NCBI GenBank assembly: GCA_964057225.1
Contig: OZ059899.1
Coordinates: 2,108,001 to 2,172,000 of the forward strand
DNA from: Auanema rhodensis
Lineage: Eukaryota; Nematoda; Chromadorea; Rhabditida; Rhabditidae
DNA length: 64,000 nt
Reading direction: 5' to 3'
Within the stretch, counting starts at the first letter, position 1, and each line of letters starts with the position of its first letter. The notes below the pieces were generated by a model that did no database searches, was not told the DNA's origin, and saw only the letters and a program-made list of their open reading frames with translations. Positions 10,178-24,217 of this stretch are shown here, one piece after another. The position numbers and the translations under genes were made by a program.

Positions 10178-12283
10178 CCAAGATATCAACTGATATAAGT
10201 TCACACTTATATCCTCGATTTTCACCCTGAAGAATTGATTTTTTCGTTGAATAACATTGTCTATCGTCTTTGCCTTAAAAAATGGAATCTAAAAACTTCT
10301 ACTTTTTGCTAAATTATTTTGAAATTTTTCGAAAAAATTTTTGTCAAAATGTTTTTGGAAGCAATGTTGAGTGTACATGGAAACTCAACATACACTAATG
10401 CATCATTTTTCAAACGATCATAACTAATTTTTGTATTAAGCTTTTCTCAATGTAGTATAGTGCATTCGATGCGGATTTTTAAGCTGCGTCGATCTGTGTT
10501 ATCAGATTTGCGCTAGCTTAAAAATGCACCGAGATATCAACTGATATAAGTTCACACTTATATCCTCGATTTTCACCCTGAAGAATCAATTTTTTCGTTG
10601 AATAACATTGTCTATCGTCTTTGCCTTGAAAAATGGAATCCAAAAACATCTACTTTTTGCTAAATTATTTTGAAATTTTTCGAAAAAATTTTTGTCAAAA
10701 TGTTTTTGGAAGCAATGTTGAGTGTACATGGAAACTCAACATACACTAATGCATCATTTTTCAAACGATCATAACTAATTTTTGTATCAAGCTTTTTTCA
10801 ATGTAGTATAGTGCATTCGATGCGGATTTTTAAGCTGCGTCGATCTGTGTTATCAGATTTGCGCTAGCTTAAAAATGCACCGAGATATCAACTGATATAA
10901 GTTCACACTTATATCCTCGATTTTCACCCTGAACAATTAATTTTTTCGTTGAATAACATTGTCCATCGTCTTTGCCTTGAAGAATGGAATCTAAAAACAT
11001 CTACTTTTTGCTAAATTATTTTGAAATTTTTCGAAAAAATTTTTGTCAAAATGTTTTTGGAAGCAATGTTGAGTGTACATGGAAACTCAACATACACTAA
11101 TGCATCATTTTTCAAACGATCATAACTAATTTTTGTATTAAGCTTTTCTCAATGTAGTATAGTGCATTCGATGCGGATTTTTAAGCTGCGTCGATCTGTG
11201 TTATCAGATTTGCGCTAGCTTAAAAATGCACCGAGATATCAACTGATATAAGTTCACACTTATATCCTCGATTTTCACCCTGAAGAATCAATTTTTTCGT
11301 TGAATAACATTGTCTATCGTCTTTGCCTTGAAAAATGGAATCTAAAAACATCTACTTTTTGCTAAATTATTTTGAAATTTTTCGAAAAAATTTTTGTCAA
11401 AATGTTTTTGGAAGCAATGTTGAGTGTACATGGAAACTCAACATACACTAATGCATCATTTTTCAAACGATCATAACTAATTTTTGTATCAAGCTTTTTT
11501 CAATGTAGTATAGTGCATTCGATGCGGATTTTTAAGCTGCGTCGATCTGTGTTATCAGATTTGCGCTAGCTTAAAAATGCACCGAGATATCAACTGATAT
11601 AAGTTCACACTTATATCCTCGATTTTCACCCTGAACAATTAATTTTTTCGTTGAATAACATTGTCTATCGTCTTTGCCTTGAAAAATGGAATCTAAAAAC
11701 ATCTACTTTTTGCTAAATTATTTTGAAATTTTTCGAAAAAATTTTTGTCAAAATGTTTTTGGAAGCAATGTTGAGTGTACATGGAAACTCAACATACACT
11801 AATGCATCATTTTTCAAACGATCATAACTAATTTTTGTATCAAGCTTTTCTCAATGTAGTATAGTGCATTCGATGCGGATTTTTAAGCTGCGTCGATCTG
11901 TGTTATCAGATTTGCGCTAGCTTAAAAATGCACCGAGATATCAACTGATATAAGTTCACACTTATATCCTCGATTTTCACCCTGAACAATTAATTTTTTC
12001 GTTGAATAACATTGTCCATCGTCTTTGCCTTGAAAAATGGAATCTAAAAACATCTACTTTTTGCTAAATTATTTTGAAATTTTTCGAAAAAATTTTTGTC
12101 AAAATGTTTTTGGAAGCAATGTTGAGTGTACATGGAAACTCAACATACACTAATGCATCATTTTTCAAACGATCATAACTAATTTTTGTATCAAGCGTTT
12201 CTCGATGTAGTATAGTGCATTCGATGCGGATTTTTAAGCTGCGTCGATCTGTGTTATCAGATTTGCGCTAGCTTAAAAATGCA
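10178..12283 (+). repeat. 6-monomer block M30-M35 containing the 4-monomer unit K
   Basis: M30-M33 (10178-11581) read GAATTG, GAATCA with GAATCC at p109-113 and T269, CAATTA with T260, GAATCA with T269. This is the order found again at 21410 and 22814. M34-M35 (CAATTA with C260; CAATTA with G265 and G272) match M70-M71, so the whole 6-monomer stretch resembles 22814-24919. Private marks: M30 begins CCAAGATATC; M32 has GAAGAATGG. Confidence 0.88.
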
Positions 12284-13336
12284 CCGAGATATCAACTGAT
12301 ATAAGTTCACACTTATATCCTCGATTTTCACCCTGAAGAATTAATTTTTTCGTTGAATAACATTGTCCATCGTCTTTGCCTTGAAAAATGGAATCTAAAA
12401 ACATCTACTTTTTGCTAAATTATTTTGAAATTTTTCGAAAAAATTTTTGTCAAAATGTTTTTGGAAGCAATGTTGAGTGTACATGGAAACTCAACATACA
12501 CTAATGCATCATTTTTCAAACGATCATAACTAATTTTTGTATCAAGCGTTTCTCGATGTAGTATAGTGCATTCGATGCGGATTTTTAAGCTGCGTCGATC
12601 TGTGTTATCAGATTTGCGCTAGCTTAAAAATGCACCGAGATATCAACTGATATAAGTTCACACTTATATCCTCGATTTTCACCCTGAGGAATTGATTTTT
12701 TCGTTGAATAACATTGTCTATCGTCTTTGCCTTAAAAAATGGAATCTAAAAACATCTACTTTTTGCTAAATTATTTTGAAATTTTTCGAAAAAATTTTTG
12801 TCAAAATGTTTTTGGAAGCAATGTTGAGTGTACATGGAAACTCAACATACACTAATGCATCATTTTTCAAACGATCATAACTAATTTTTGTATCAAGCTT
12901 TTCTCAATGTAGTATAGTGCATTCGATGCGGATTTTTAAGCTGCGTCGATCTGTGTTATCAGATTTGCGCTAGCTTAAAAATGCACCGAGATATCAACTG
13001 ATATAAGTTCACACTTATATCCTCGATTTTCACCCTGAACAATTAATTTTTTCGTTGAATAACATTGTCCATCGTCTTTGCCTTGAAAAATGGAATCTAA
13101 AAACATCTACTTTTTGCTAAATTATTTTGAAATTTTTCGAAAAAATTTTTGTCAAAATGTTTTTGGAAGCAATGTTGAGTGTACATGGAAACTCAACATA
13201 CACTAATGCATCATTTTTCAAACGATCATAACTAATTTTTGTATCAAGCGTTTCTCGATGTAGTATAGTGCATTCGATGCGGATTTTTAAGCTGCGTCGA
13301 TCTGTGTTATCAGATTTGCGCTAGCTTAAAAATGCA
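12284..13336 (+). repeat. Monomers M36-M38
   Basis: Heads GAATTA (with the C260, G265, G272 tail), GAATTG preceded by CCTGAGG instead of CCTGAAG, and CAATTA (with G272 tail). M37 combines A100, typical of the GAATTG class, with A120, typical of the others, so it looks mosaic. No gene. Confidence 0.85.
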
Positions 13337-15793
13337 CCGAGATATCAACTGATATAAGTTCACACTTATATCCTCGATTTTCACCCTGAAGAATTAATTT
13401 TTTCGTTGAATAACATTGTCCATCGTCTTTGCCTTGAAAAATGGAATCTAAAAACATCTACTTTTTGCTAAATTATTTTGAAATTTTTCGAAAAAATTTT
13501 TGTCAAAATGTTTTTGGAAGCAATGTTGAGTGTACATGGAAACTCAACATACACTAATGCATCATTTTTCAAACAATCATAACTAATTTGTGTATTAAGC
13601 GTTTCTCAATGTAGTATAGTGCATTCGATGCGGATTTTTAAGCTGCGTCGATCTGTGTTATCAGATTTGCGCTAGCTTAAAAATGCACCGAGATATCAAC
13701 TGATATAAGTTCACACTTATATCCTCGATTTTCACCCTGAAGAATTGATTTTTTCGTTGAATAACATTGTCTATCGTCTTTGCCTTAAAAAATGGAATCT
13801 AAAAACTTCTACTTTTTGCTAAATTATTTTGAAATTTTTCGAAAAAATTTTTGTCAAAATGTTTTTGGAAGCAATGTTGAGTGTACATGGAAACTCAACA
13901 TACACTAATGCATCATTTTTCAAACGATCATAACTAATTTTTGTATTAAGCTTTTCTCAATGTAGTATAGTGCATTCGATGCGGATTTTTAAGCTGCGTC
14001 GATCTGTGTTATCAGATTTGCGCTAGCTTAAAAATGCACCGAGATATCAACTGATATAAGTTCACACTTATATCCTCGATTTTCACCCTGAAGAATCAAT
14101 TTTTTCGTTGAATAACATTGTCTATCGTCTTTGCCTTGAAAAATGGAATCTAAAAACATCTACTTTTTGCTAAATTATTTTGAAATTTTTCGAAAAAATT
14201 TTTGTCAAAATGTTTTTGGAAGCAATGTTGAGTGTACATGGAAACTCAACATACACTAATGCATCATTTTTCAAACGATCATAACTAATTTTTGTATCAA
14301 GCTTTTTTCAATGTAGTATAGGGCATTCGATGCGGATTTTTAAGCTGCGTCGATCTGTGTTATCAGATTTGCGCTAGCTTAAAAATGCACCGAGATATCA
14401 ACTGATATAAGTTCACACTTATATCCTCGATTTTCACCCTGAACAATTAATTTTTTCGTTGAATAACATTGTCCATCGTCTTTGCCTTGAAAAATGGAAT
14501 CTAAAAACATCTACTTTTTGCTAAATTATTTTGAAATTTTTCGAAAAAATTTTTGTCAAAATGTTTTTGGAAGCAATGTTGAGTGTACATGGAAACTCAA
14601 CATACACTAATGCATCATTTTTCAAACGATCATAACTAATTTTTGTATCAAGCTTTTCTCAATGTAGTATAGTGCATTCGATGCGGATTTTTAAGCTGCG
14701 TCGATCTGTGTTATCAGATTTGCGCTAGCTTAAAAATGCACCGAGATATCAACTGATATAAGTTCACACTTATATCCTCGATTTTCACCCTGAACAATTA
14801 ATTTTTTCGTTGAATAACATTGTCCATCGTCTTTGCCTTGAAAAATGGAATCTAAAAACATCTACTTTTTGCTAAATTATTTTGAAATTTTTCGAAAAAA
14901 TTTTTGTCAAAATGTTTTTGGAAGCAATGTTGAGTGTACATGGAAACTCAACATACACTAATGCATCATTTTTCAAACGATCATAACTAATTTTTGTATT
15001 AAGCTTTTCTCAATGTAGTATAGTGCATTCGATGCGGATTTTTAAGCTGCGTCGATCTGTGTTATCAGATTTGCGCTAGCTTAAAAATGCACCGAGATAT
15101 CAACTGATATAAGTTCACACTTATATCCTCGATTTTCACCCTGAAGAATTAATTTTTTCGTTGAATAACATTGTCCATCGTCTTTGCCTTGAAAAATGGA
15201 ATCTAAAAACATCTACTTTTTGCTAAATTATTTTGAAATTTTTCGAAAAAATTTTTGTCAAAATGTTTTTGGAAGCAATGTTGAGTGTACATGAAAACTC
15301 AACATACACTAATGCATCATTTTTCAAACGATCATAACTAATTTTTGTATTAAGCTTTTCTCAATGTAGTATAGTGCATTCGATGCGGATTTTTAAGCTG
15401 CGTCGATCTGTGTTATCAGATTTGCGCTAGCTTAAAAATGCACCGAGATATCAACTGATATAAGTTCACACTTATATCCTCGATTTTCACCCTGAACAAT
15501 TAATTTTTTCGTTGAATAACATTGTCCATCGTCTTTGCCTTGAAAAATGGAATCTAAAAACATCTACTTTTTGCTAAATTATTTTGAAATTTTTCGAAAA
15601 AATTTTTGTCAAAATGTTTTTGGAAGCAATGTTGAGTGTACATGGAAACTCAACATACACTAATGCATCATTTTTCAAACAATCATAACTAATTTGTGTA
15701 TTAAGCGTTTCTCAATGTAGTATAGTGCATTCGATGCGGATTTTTAAGCTGCGTCGATCTGTGTTATCAGATTTGCGCTAGCTTAAAAATGCA
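13337..15793 (+). repeat. 7-monomer higher-order repeat, copy 2 (M39-M45)
   Basis: Same order as 7721-10177 for positions 1-6. The seventh monomer has a CAATTA head with the A tail (A239, G254, T260, G265) rather than the G272 tail of copies 1 and 3. M41 has a private TAGGGCATTC. 2457 bp. Confidence 0.92.
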
Positions 15794-17899
15794 CCGAGAT
15801 ATCAACTGATATAAGTTCACACTTATATCCTCGATTTTCACCCTGAAGAATTAATTTTTTCGTTGAATAACATTGTCCATCGTCTTTGCCTTGAAAAATG
15901 GAATCTAAAAACATCTACTTTTTGCTAAATTATTTTGAAATTTTTCGAAAAAATTTTTGTCAAAATGTTTTTGGAAGCAATGTTGAGTGTACATGGAAAC
16001 TCAACATACACTAATGCATCATTTTTCAAACAATCATAACTAATTTGTGTATTAAGCGTTTCTCAATGTAGTATAGTGCATTCGATGCGGATTTTTAAGC
16101 TGCGTCGATCTGTGTTATCAGATTTGCGCTAGCTTAAAAATGCACCGAGATATCAACTGATATAAGTTCACACTTATATCCTCGATTTTCACCCTGAAGA
16201 ATTGATTTTTTCGTTGAATAACATTGTCTATCGTCTTTGCCTTAAAAAATGGAATCTAAAAACTTCTACTTTTTGCTAAATTATTTTGAAATTTTTCGAA
16301 AAAATTTTTGTCAAAATGTTTTTGGAAGCAATGTTGAGTGTACATGGAAACTCAACATACACTAATGCATCATTTTTCAAACAATCATAACTAATTTGTG
16401 TATTAAGCGTTTCTCAATGTAGTATAGTGCATTCGATGCGGATTTTTAAGCTGCGTCGATCTGTGTTATCAGATTTGCGCTAGCTTAAAAATGCACCGAG
16501 ATATCAACTGATATAAGTTCACACTTATATCCTCGATTTTCACCCTGAACAATTAATTTTTTCGTTGAATAACATTGTCCATCGTCTTTGCCTTGAAAAA
16601 TGGAATCTAAAAACATCTACTTTTTGCTAAATTATTTTGAAATTTTTCGAAAAAATTTTTGTCAAAATGTTTTTGGAAGCAATGTTGAGTGTACATGGAA
16701 ACTCAACATACACTAATGCATCATTTTTCAAACGATCATAACTAATTTTTGTATCAAGCTTTTCTCAATGTAGTATAGTGCATTCGATGCGGATTTTTAA
16801 GCTGCGTCGATCTGTGTTATCAGATTTGCGCTAGCTTAAAAATGCACCGAGATATCAACTGATATAAGTTCACACTTATATCCTCGATTTTCACCCTGAA
16901 CAATTAATTTTTTCGTTGAATAACATTGTCCATCGTCTTTGCCTTGAAAAATGGAATCTAAAAACATCTACTTTTTGCTAAATTATTTTGAAATTTTTCG
17001 AAAAAATTTTTGTCAAAATGTTTTTGGAAGCAATGTTGAGTGTACATGGAAACTCAACATACACTAATGCATCATTTTTCAAACGATCATAACTAATTTT
17101 TGTATTAAGCTTTTCTCAATGTAGTATAGTGCATTCGATGCGGATTTTTAAGCTGCGTCGATCTGTGTTATCAGATTTGCGCTAGCTTAAAAATGCACCG
17201 AGATATCAACTGATATAAGTTCACACTTATATCCTCGATTTTCACCCTGAAGAATTAATTTTTTCGTTGAATAACATTGTCCATCGTCTTTGCCTTGAAA
17301 AATGGAATCTAAAAACATCTACTTTTTGCTAAATTATTTTGAAATTTTTCGAAAAAATTTTTGTCAAAATGTTTTTGGAAGCAATGTTGAGTGTACATGA
17401 AAACTCAACATACACTAATGCATCATTTTTCAAACGATCATAACTAATTTTTGTATTAAGCTTTTCTCAATGTAGTATAGTGCATTCGATGCGGATTTTT
17501 AAGCTGCGTCGATCTGTGTTATCAGATTTGCGCTAGCTTAAAAATGCACCGAGATATCAACTGATATAAGTTCACACTTATATCCTCGATTTTCACCCTG
17601 AACAATTAATTTTTTCGTTGAATAACATTGTCCATCGTCTTTGCCTTGAAAAATGGAATCTAAAAACATCTACTTTTTGCTAAATTATTTTGAAATTTTT
17701 CGAAAAAATTTTTGTCAAAATGTTTTTGGAAGCAATGTTGAGTGTACATGGAAACTCAACATACACTAATGCATCATTTTTCAAACAATCATAACTAATT
17801 TGTGTATTAAGCGTTTCTCAATGTAGTATAGTGCATTCGATGCGGATTTTTAAGCTGCGTCGATCTGTGTTATCAGATTTGCGCTAGCTTAAAAATGCA
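15794..17899 (+). repeat. 6-monomer derivative of the 7-mer (M46-M51)
   Basis: Order: GAATTA/A tail; GAATTG with A tail; CAATTA C260; CAATTA T260; GAATTA A203; CAATTA/A tail. Compared with its neighbours it lacks the GAATCA/T269 monomer, and the GAATTG monomer (M47, 16145-16495) has an A tail instead of T254/T265. The best reading is loss of one monomer with a recombinant M47, or a conversion of its tail. 2106 bp. Confidence 0.88.
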
Positions 17900-20356
17900 C
17901 CGAGATATCAACTGATATAAGTTCACACTTATATCCTCGATTTTCACCCTGAAGAATTAATTTTTTCGTTGAATAACATTGTCCATCGTCTTTGCCTTGA
18001 AAAATGGAATCTAAAAACATCTACTTTTTGCTAAATTATTTTGAAATTTTTCGAAAAAATTTTTGTCAAAATGTTTTTGGAAGCAATGTTGAGTGTACAT
18101 GGAAACTCAACATACACTAATGCATCATTTTTCAAACAATCATAACTAATTTGTGTATTAAGCGTTTCTCAATGTAGTATAGTGCATTCGATGCGGATTT
18201 TTAAGCTGCGTCGATCTGTGTTATCAGATTTGCGCTAGCTTAAAAATGCACCGAGATATCAACTGATATAAGTTCACACTTATATCCTCGATTTTCACCC
18301 TGAAGAATTGATTTTTTCGTTGAATAACATTGTCTATCGTCTTTGCCTTAAAAAATGGAATCTAAAAACTTCTACTTTTTGCTAAATTATTTTGAAATTT
18401 TTCGAAAAAATTTTTGTCAAAATGTTTTTGGAAGCAATGTTGAGTGTACATGGAAACTCAACATACACTAATGCATCATTTTTCAAACGATCATAACTAA
18501 TTTTTGTATTAAGCTTTTCTCAATGTAGTATAGTGCATTCGATGCGGATTTTTAAGCTGCGTCGATCTGTGTTATCAGATTTGCGCTAGCTTAAAAATGC
18601 ACCGAGATATCAACTGATATAAGTTCACACTTATATCCTCGATTTTCACCCTGAAGAATCAATTTTTTCGTTGAATAACATTGTCTATCGTCTTTGCCTT
18701 GAAAAATGGAATCTAAAAACATCTACTTTTTGCTAAATTATTTTGAAATTTTTCGAAAAAATTTTTGTCAAAATGTTTTTGGAAGCAATGTTGAGTGTAC
18801 ATGGAAACTCAACATACACTAATGCATCATTTTTCAAACGATCATAACTAATTTTTGTATCAAGCTTTTTTCAATGTAGTATAGTGCATTCGATGCGGAT
18901 TTTTAAGCTGCGTCGATCTGTGTTATCAGATTTGCGCTAGCTTAAAAATGCACCGAGATATCAACTGATATAAGTTCACACTTATATCCTCGATTTTCAC
19001 CCTGAACAATTAATTTTTTCGTTGAATAACATTGTCCATCGTCTTTGCCTTGAAAAATGGAATCTAAAAACATCTACTTTTTGCTAAATTATTTTGAAAT
19101 TTTTCGAAAAAATTTTTGTCAAAATGTTTTTGGAAGCAATGTTGAGTGTACATGGAAACTCAACATACACTAATGCATCATTTTTCAAACGATCATAACT
19201 AATTTTTGTATCAAGCTTTTCTCAATGTAGTATAGTGCATTCGATGCGGATTTTTAAGCTGCGTCGATCTGTGTTATCAGATTTGCGCTAGCTTAAAAAT
19301 GCACCGAGATATCAACTGATATAAGTTCACACTTATATCCTCGATTTTCACCCTGAACAATTAATTTTTTCGTTGAATAACATTGTCCATCGTCTTTGCC
19401 TTGAAAAATGGAATCTAAAAACATCTACTTTTTGCTAAATTATTTTGAAATTTTTCGAAAAAATTTTTGTCAAAATGTTTTTGGAAGCAATGTTGAGTGT
19501 ACATGGAAACTCAACATACACTAATGCATCATTTTTCAAACGATCATAACTAATTTTTGTATTAAGCTTTTCTCAATGTAGTATAGTGCATTCGATGCGG
19601 ATTTTTAAGCTGCGTCGATCTGTGTTATCAGATTTGCGCTAGCTTAAAAATGCACCGAGATATCAACTGATATAAGTTCACACTTATATCCTCGATTTTC
19701 ACCCTGAAGAATTAATTTTTTCGTTGAATAACATTGTCCATCGTCTTTGCCTTGAAAAATGGAATCTAAAAACATCTACTTTTTGCTAAATTATTTTGAA
19801 ATTTTTCGAAAAAATTTTTGTCAAAATGTTTTTGGAAGCAATGTTGAGTGTACATGAAAACTCAACATACACTAATGCATCATTTTTCAAACGATCATAA
19901 CTAATTTTTGTATTAAGCTTTTCTCAATGTAGTATAGTGCATTCGATGCGGATTTTTAAGCTGCGTCGATCTGTGTTATCAGATTTGCGCTAGCTTAAAA
20001 ATGCACCGAGATATCAACTGATATAAGTTCACACTTATATCCTCGATTTTCACCCTGAACAATTAATTTTTTCGTTGAATAACATTGTCCATCGTCTTTG
20101 CCTTGAAAAATGGAATCTAAAAACATCTACTTTTTGCTAAATTATTTTGAAATTTTTCGAAAAAATTTTTGTCAAAATGTTTTTGGAAGCAATGTTGAGT
20201 GTACATGGAAACTCAACATACACTAATGCATCATTTTTCAAACGATCATAACTAATTTTTGTATCAAGCGTTTCTCGATGTAGTATAGTGCATTCGATGC
20301 GGATTTTTAAGCTGCGTCGATCTGTGTTATCAGATTTGCGCTAGCTTAAAAATGCA
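17900..20356 (+). repeat. 7-monomer higher-order repeat, copy 3 (M52-M58)
   Basis: All seven monomers have the same diagnostic states as copy 1 (7721-10177), including the seventh with C260, G265 and G272. The A203 monomer M57 is exactly 7 monomers after M50. 2457 bp. Confidence 0.92.
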
Positions 20357-21409
20357 CCGAGATATCAACTGATATAAGTTCACACTTATATCCTCGATTT
20401 TCACCCTGAAGAATTGATTTTTTCGTTGAATAACATTGTCCATCGTCTTTGCCTTGAAAAATGGAATCTAAAAACATCTACTTTTTGCTAAATTATTTTG
20501 AAATTTTTCGAAAAAATTTTTGTCAAAATGTTTTTGGAAGCAATGTTGAGTGTACATGGAAACTCAACATACACTAATGCATCATTTTTCAAACGATCAT
20601 AACTAATTTTTGTATTAAGCTTTTCTCAATGTAGTATAGTGCATTCGATGCGGATTTTTAAGCTGCGTCGATCTGTGTTATCAGATTTGCGCTAGCTTAA
20701 AAATGCACCGAGATATCAACTGATATAAGTTCACACTTATATCCTCGATTTTCACCCTGAAGAATTAATTTTTTCGTTGAATAACATTGTCCATCGTCTT
20801 TGCCTTGAAAAATGGAATCTAAAAACATCTACTTTTTGCTAAATTATTTTGAAATTTTTCGAAAAAATTTTTGTCAAAATGTTTTTGGAAGCAATGTTGA
20901 GTGTACATGAAAACTCAACATACACTAATGCATCATTTTTCAAACGATCATAACTAATTTTTGTATTAAGCTTTTCTCAATGTAGTATAGTGCATTCGAT
21001 GCGGATTTTTAAGCTGCGTCGATCTGTGTTATCAGATTTGCGCTAGCTTAAAAATGCACCGAGATATCAACTGATATAAGTTCACACTTATATCCTCGAT
21101 TTTCACCCTGAACAATTAATTTTTTCGTTGAATAACATTGTCCATCGTCTTTGCCTTGAAAAATGGAATCTAAAAACATCTACTTTTTGCTAAATTATTT
21201 TGAAATTTTTCGAAAAAATTTTTGTCAAAATGTTTTTGGAAGCAATGTTGAGTGTACATGGAAACTCAACATACACTAATGCATCATTTTTCAAACGATC
21301 ATAACTAATTTTTGTATCAAGCGTTTCTCGATGTAGTATAGTGCATTCGATGCGGATTTTTAAGCTGCGTCGATCTGTGTTATCAGATTTGCGCTAGCTT
21401 AAAAATGCA
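20357..21409 (+). repeat. Monomers M59-M61
   Basis: M59 has a GAATTG head but C85, G100 and A120, which belong to the other classes, so it is mosaic. M60 carries A203. M61 is CAATTA with the G272 tail. M60-M61 repeat the last two positions of the 7-mer, as if the end of that unit had been duplicated. Confidence 0.85.
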
Positions 21410-22813
21410 CCGAGATATCAACTGATATAAGTTCACACTTATATCCTCGATTTTCACCCTGAAGAATTGATTTTTTCGTTGAATAACATTGTCTATCGTC
21501 TTTGCCTTAAAAAATGGAATCTAAAAACTTCTACTTTTTGCTAAATTATTTTGAAATTTTTCGAAAAAATTTTTGTCAAAATGTTTTTGGAAGCAATGTT
21601 GAGTGTACATGGAAACTCAACATACACTAATGCATCATTTTTCAAACGATCATAACTAATTTTTGTATTAAGCTTTTCTCAATGTAGTATAGTGCATTCG
21701 ATGCGGATTTTTAAGCTGCGTCGATCTGTGTTATCAGATTTGCGCTAGCTTAAAAATGCACCGAGATATCAACTGATATAAGTTCACACTTATATCCTCG
21801 ATTTTCACCCTGAAGAATCAATTTTTTCGTTGAATAACATTGTCTATCGTCTTTGCCTTGAAAAATGGAATCCAAAAACATCTACTTTTTGCTAAATTAT
21901 TTTGAAATTTTTCGAAAAAATTTTTGTCAAAATGTTTTTGGAAGCAATGTTGAGTGTACATGGAAACTCAACATACACTAATGCATCATTTTTCAAACGA
22001 TCATAACTAATTTTTGTATCAAGCTTTTTTCAATGTAGTATAGTGCATTCGATGCGGATTTTTAAGCTGCGTCGATCTGTGTTATCAGATTTGCGCTAGC
22101 TTAAAAATGCACCGAGATATCAACTGATATAAGTTCACACTTATATCCTCGATTTTCACCCTGAACAATTAATTTTTTCGTTGAATAACATTGTCCATCG
22201 TCTTTGCCTTGAAAAATGGAATCTAAAAACATCTACTTTTTGCTAAATTATTTTGAAATTTTTCGAAAAAATTTTTGTCAAAATGTTTTTGGAAGCAATG
22301 TTGAGTGTACATGGAAACTCAACATACACTAATGCATCATTTTTCAAACGATCATAACTAATTTTTGTATTAAGCTTTTCTCAATGTAGTATAGTGCATT
22401 CGATGCGGATTTTTAAGCTGCGTCGATCTGTGTTATCAGATTTGCGCTAGCTTAAAAATGCACCGAGATATCAACTGATATAAGTTCACACTTATATCCT
22501 CGATTTTCACCCTGAAGAATCAATTTTTTCGTTGAATAACATTGTCTATCGTCTTTGCCTTGAAAAATGGAATCTAAAAACATCTACTTTTTGCTAAATT
22601 ATTTTGAAATTTTTCGAAAAAATTTTTGTCAAAATGTTTTTGGAAGCAATGTTGAGTGTACATGGAAACTCAACATACACTAATGCATCATTTTTCAAAC
22701 GATCATAACTAATTTTTGTATCAAGCTTTTTTCAATGTAGTATAGTGCATTCGATGCGGATTTTTAAGCTGCGTCGATCTGTGTTATCAGATTTGCGCTA
22801 GCTTAAAAATGCA
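21410..22813 (+). repeat. 4-monomer unit K, tandem copy 1 (M62-M65)
   Basis: GAATTG (A100, T120); GAATCA with C113 (GAATCC) and T269; CAATTA with T260; GAATCA with T113 and T269. 1404 bp. The next 1404 bp repeats it, and a third copy lies about 11 kb upstream at 10178. Confidence 0.92.
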
Positions 22814-24217
22814 CCGAGATATCAACTGATATAAGTTCACACTTATATCCTCGATTTTCACCCTGAAGAATTGATTTTTTCGTTGAATAACATTGTCTAT
22901 CGTCTTTGCCTTAAAAAATGGAATCTAAAAACTTCTACTTTTTGCTAAATTATTTTGAAATTTTTCGAAAAAATTTTTGTCAAAATGTTTTTGGAAGCAA
23001 TGTTGAGTGTACATGGAAACTCAACATACACTAATGCATCATTTTTCAAACGATCATAACTAATTTTTGTATTAAGCTTTTCTCAATGTAGTATAGTGCA
23101 TTCGATGCGGATTTTTAAGCTGCGTCGATCTGTGTTATCAGATTTGCGCTAGCTTAAAAATGCACCGAGATATCAACTGATATAAGTTCACACTTATATC
23201 CTCGATTTTCACCCTGAAGAATCAATTTTTTCGTTGAATAACATTGTCTATCGTCTTTGCCTTGAAAAATGGAATCCAAAAACATCTACTTTTTGCTAAA
23301 TTATTTTGAAATTTTTCGAAAAAATTTTTGTCAAAATGTTTTTGGAAGCAATGTTGAGTGTACATGGAAACTCAACATACACTAATGCATCATTTTTCAA
23401 ACGATCATAACTAATTTTTGTATCAAGCTTTTTTCAATGTAGTATAGTGCATTCGATGCGGATTTTTAAGCTGCGTCGATCTGTGTTATCAGATTTGCGC
23501 TAGCTTAAAAATGCACCGAGATATCAACTGATATAAGTTCACACTTATATCCTCGATTTTCACCCTGAACAATTAATTTTTTCGTTGAATAACATTGTCC
23601 ATCGTCTTTGCCTTGAAAAATGGAATCTAAAAACATCTACTTTTTGCTAAATTATTTTGAAATTTTTCGAAAAAATTTTTGTCAAAATGTTTTTGGAAGC
23701 AATGTTGAGTGTACATGGAAACTCAACATACACTAATGCATCATTTTTCAAACGATCATAACTAATTTTTGTATTAAGCTTTTCTCAATGTAGTATAGTG
23801 CATTCGATGCGGATTTTTAAGCTGCGTCGATCTGTGTTATCAGATTTGCGCTAGCTTAAAAATGCACCGAGATATCAACTGATATAAGTTCACACTTATA
23901 TCCTCGATTTTCACCCTGAAGAATCAATTTTTTCGTTGAATAACATTGTCTATCGTCTTTGCCTTGAAAAATGGAATCTAAAAACATCTACTTTTTGCTA
24001 AATTATTTTGAAATTTTTCGAAAAAATTTTTGTCAAAATGTTTTTGGAAGCAATGTTGAGTGTACATGGAAACTCAACATACACTAATGCATCATTTTTC
24101 AAACGATCATAACTAATTTTTGTATCAAGCTTTTTTCAATGTAGTATAGTGCATTCGATGCGGACTTTTAAGCTGCGTCGATCTGTGTTATCAGATTTGC
24201 GCTAGCTTAAAAATGCA
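22814..24217 (+). repeat. 4-monomer unit K, tandem copy 2 (M66-M69)
   Basis: Same four diagnostic haplotypes in the same order as 21410-22813. The one private change noticed is C at 24165 (CGGACTTTTA) in M69, which disrupts the outer end of the hairpin at p299. Confidence 0.92.
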
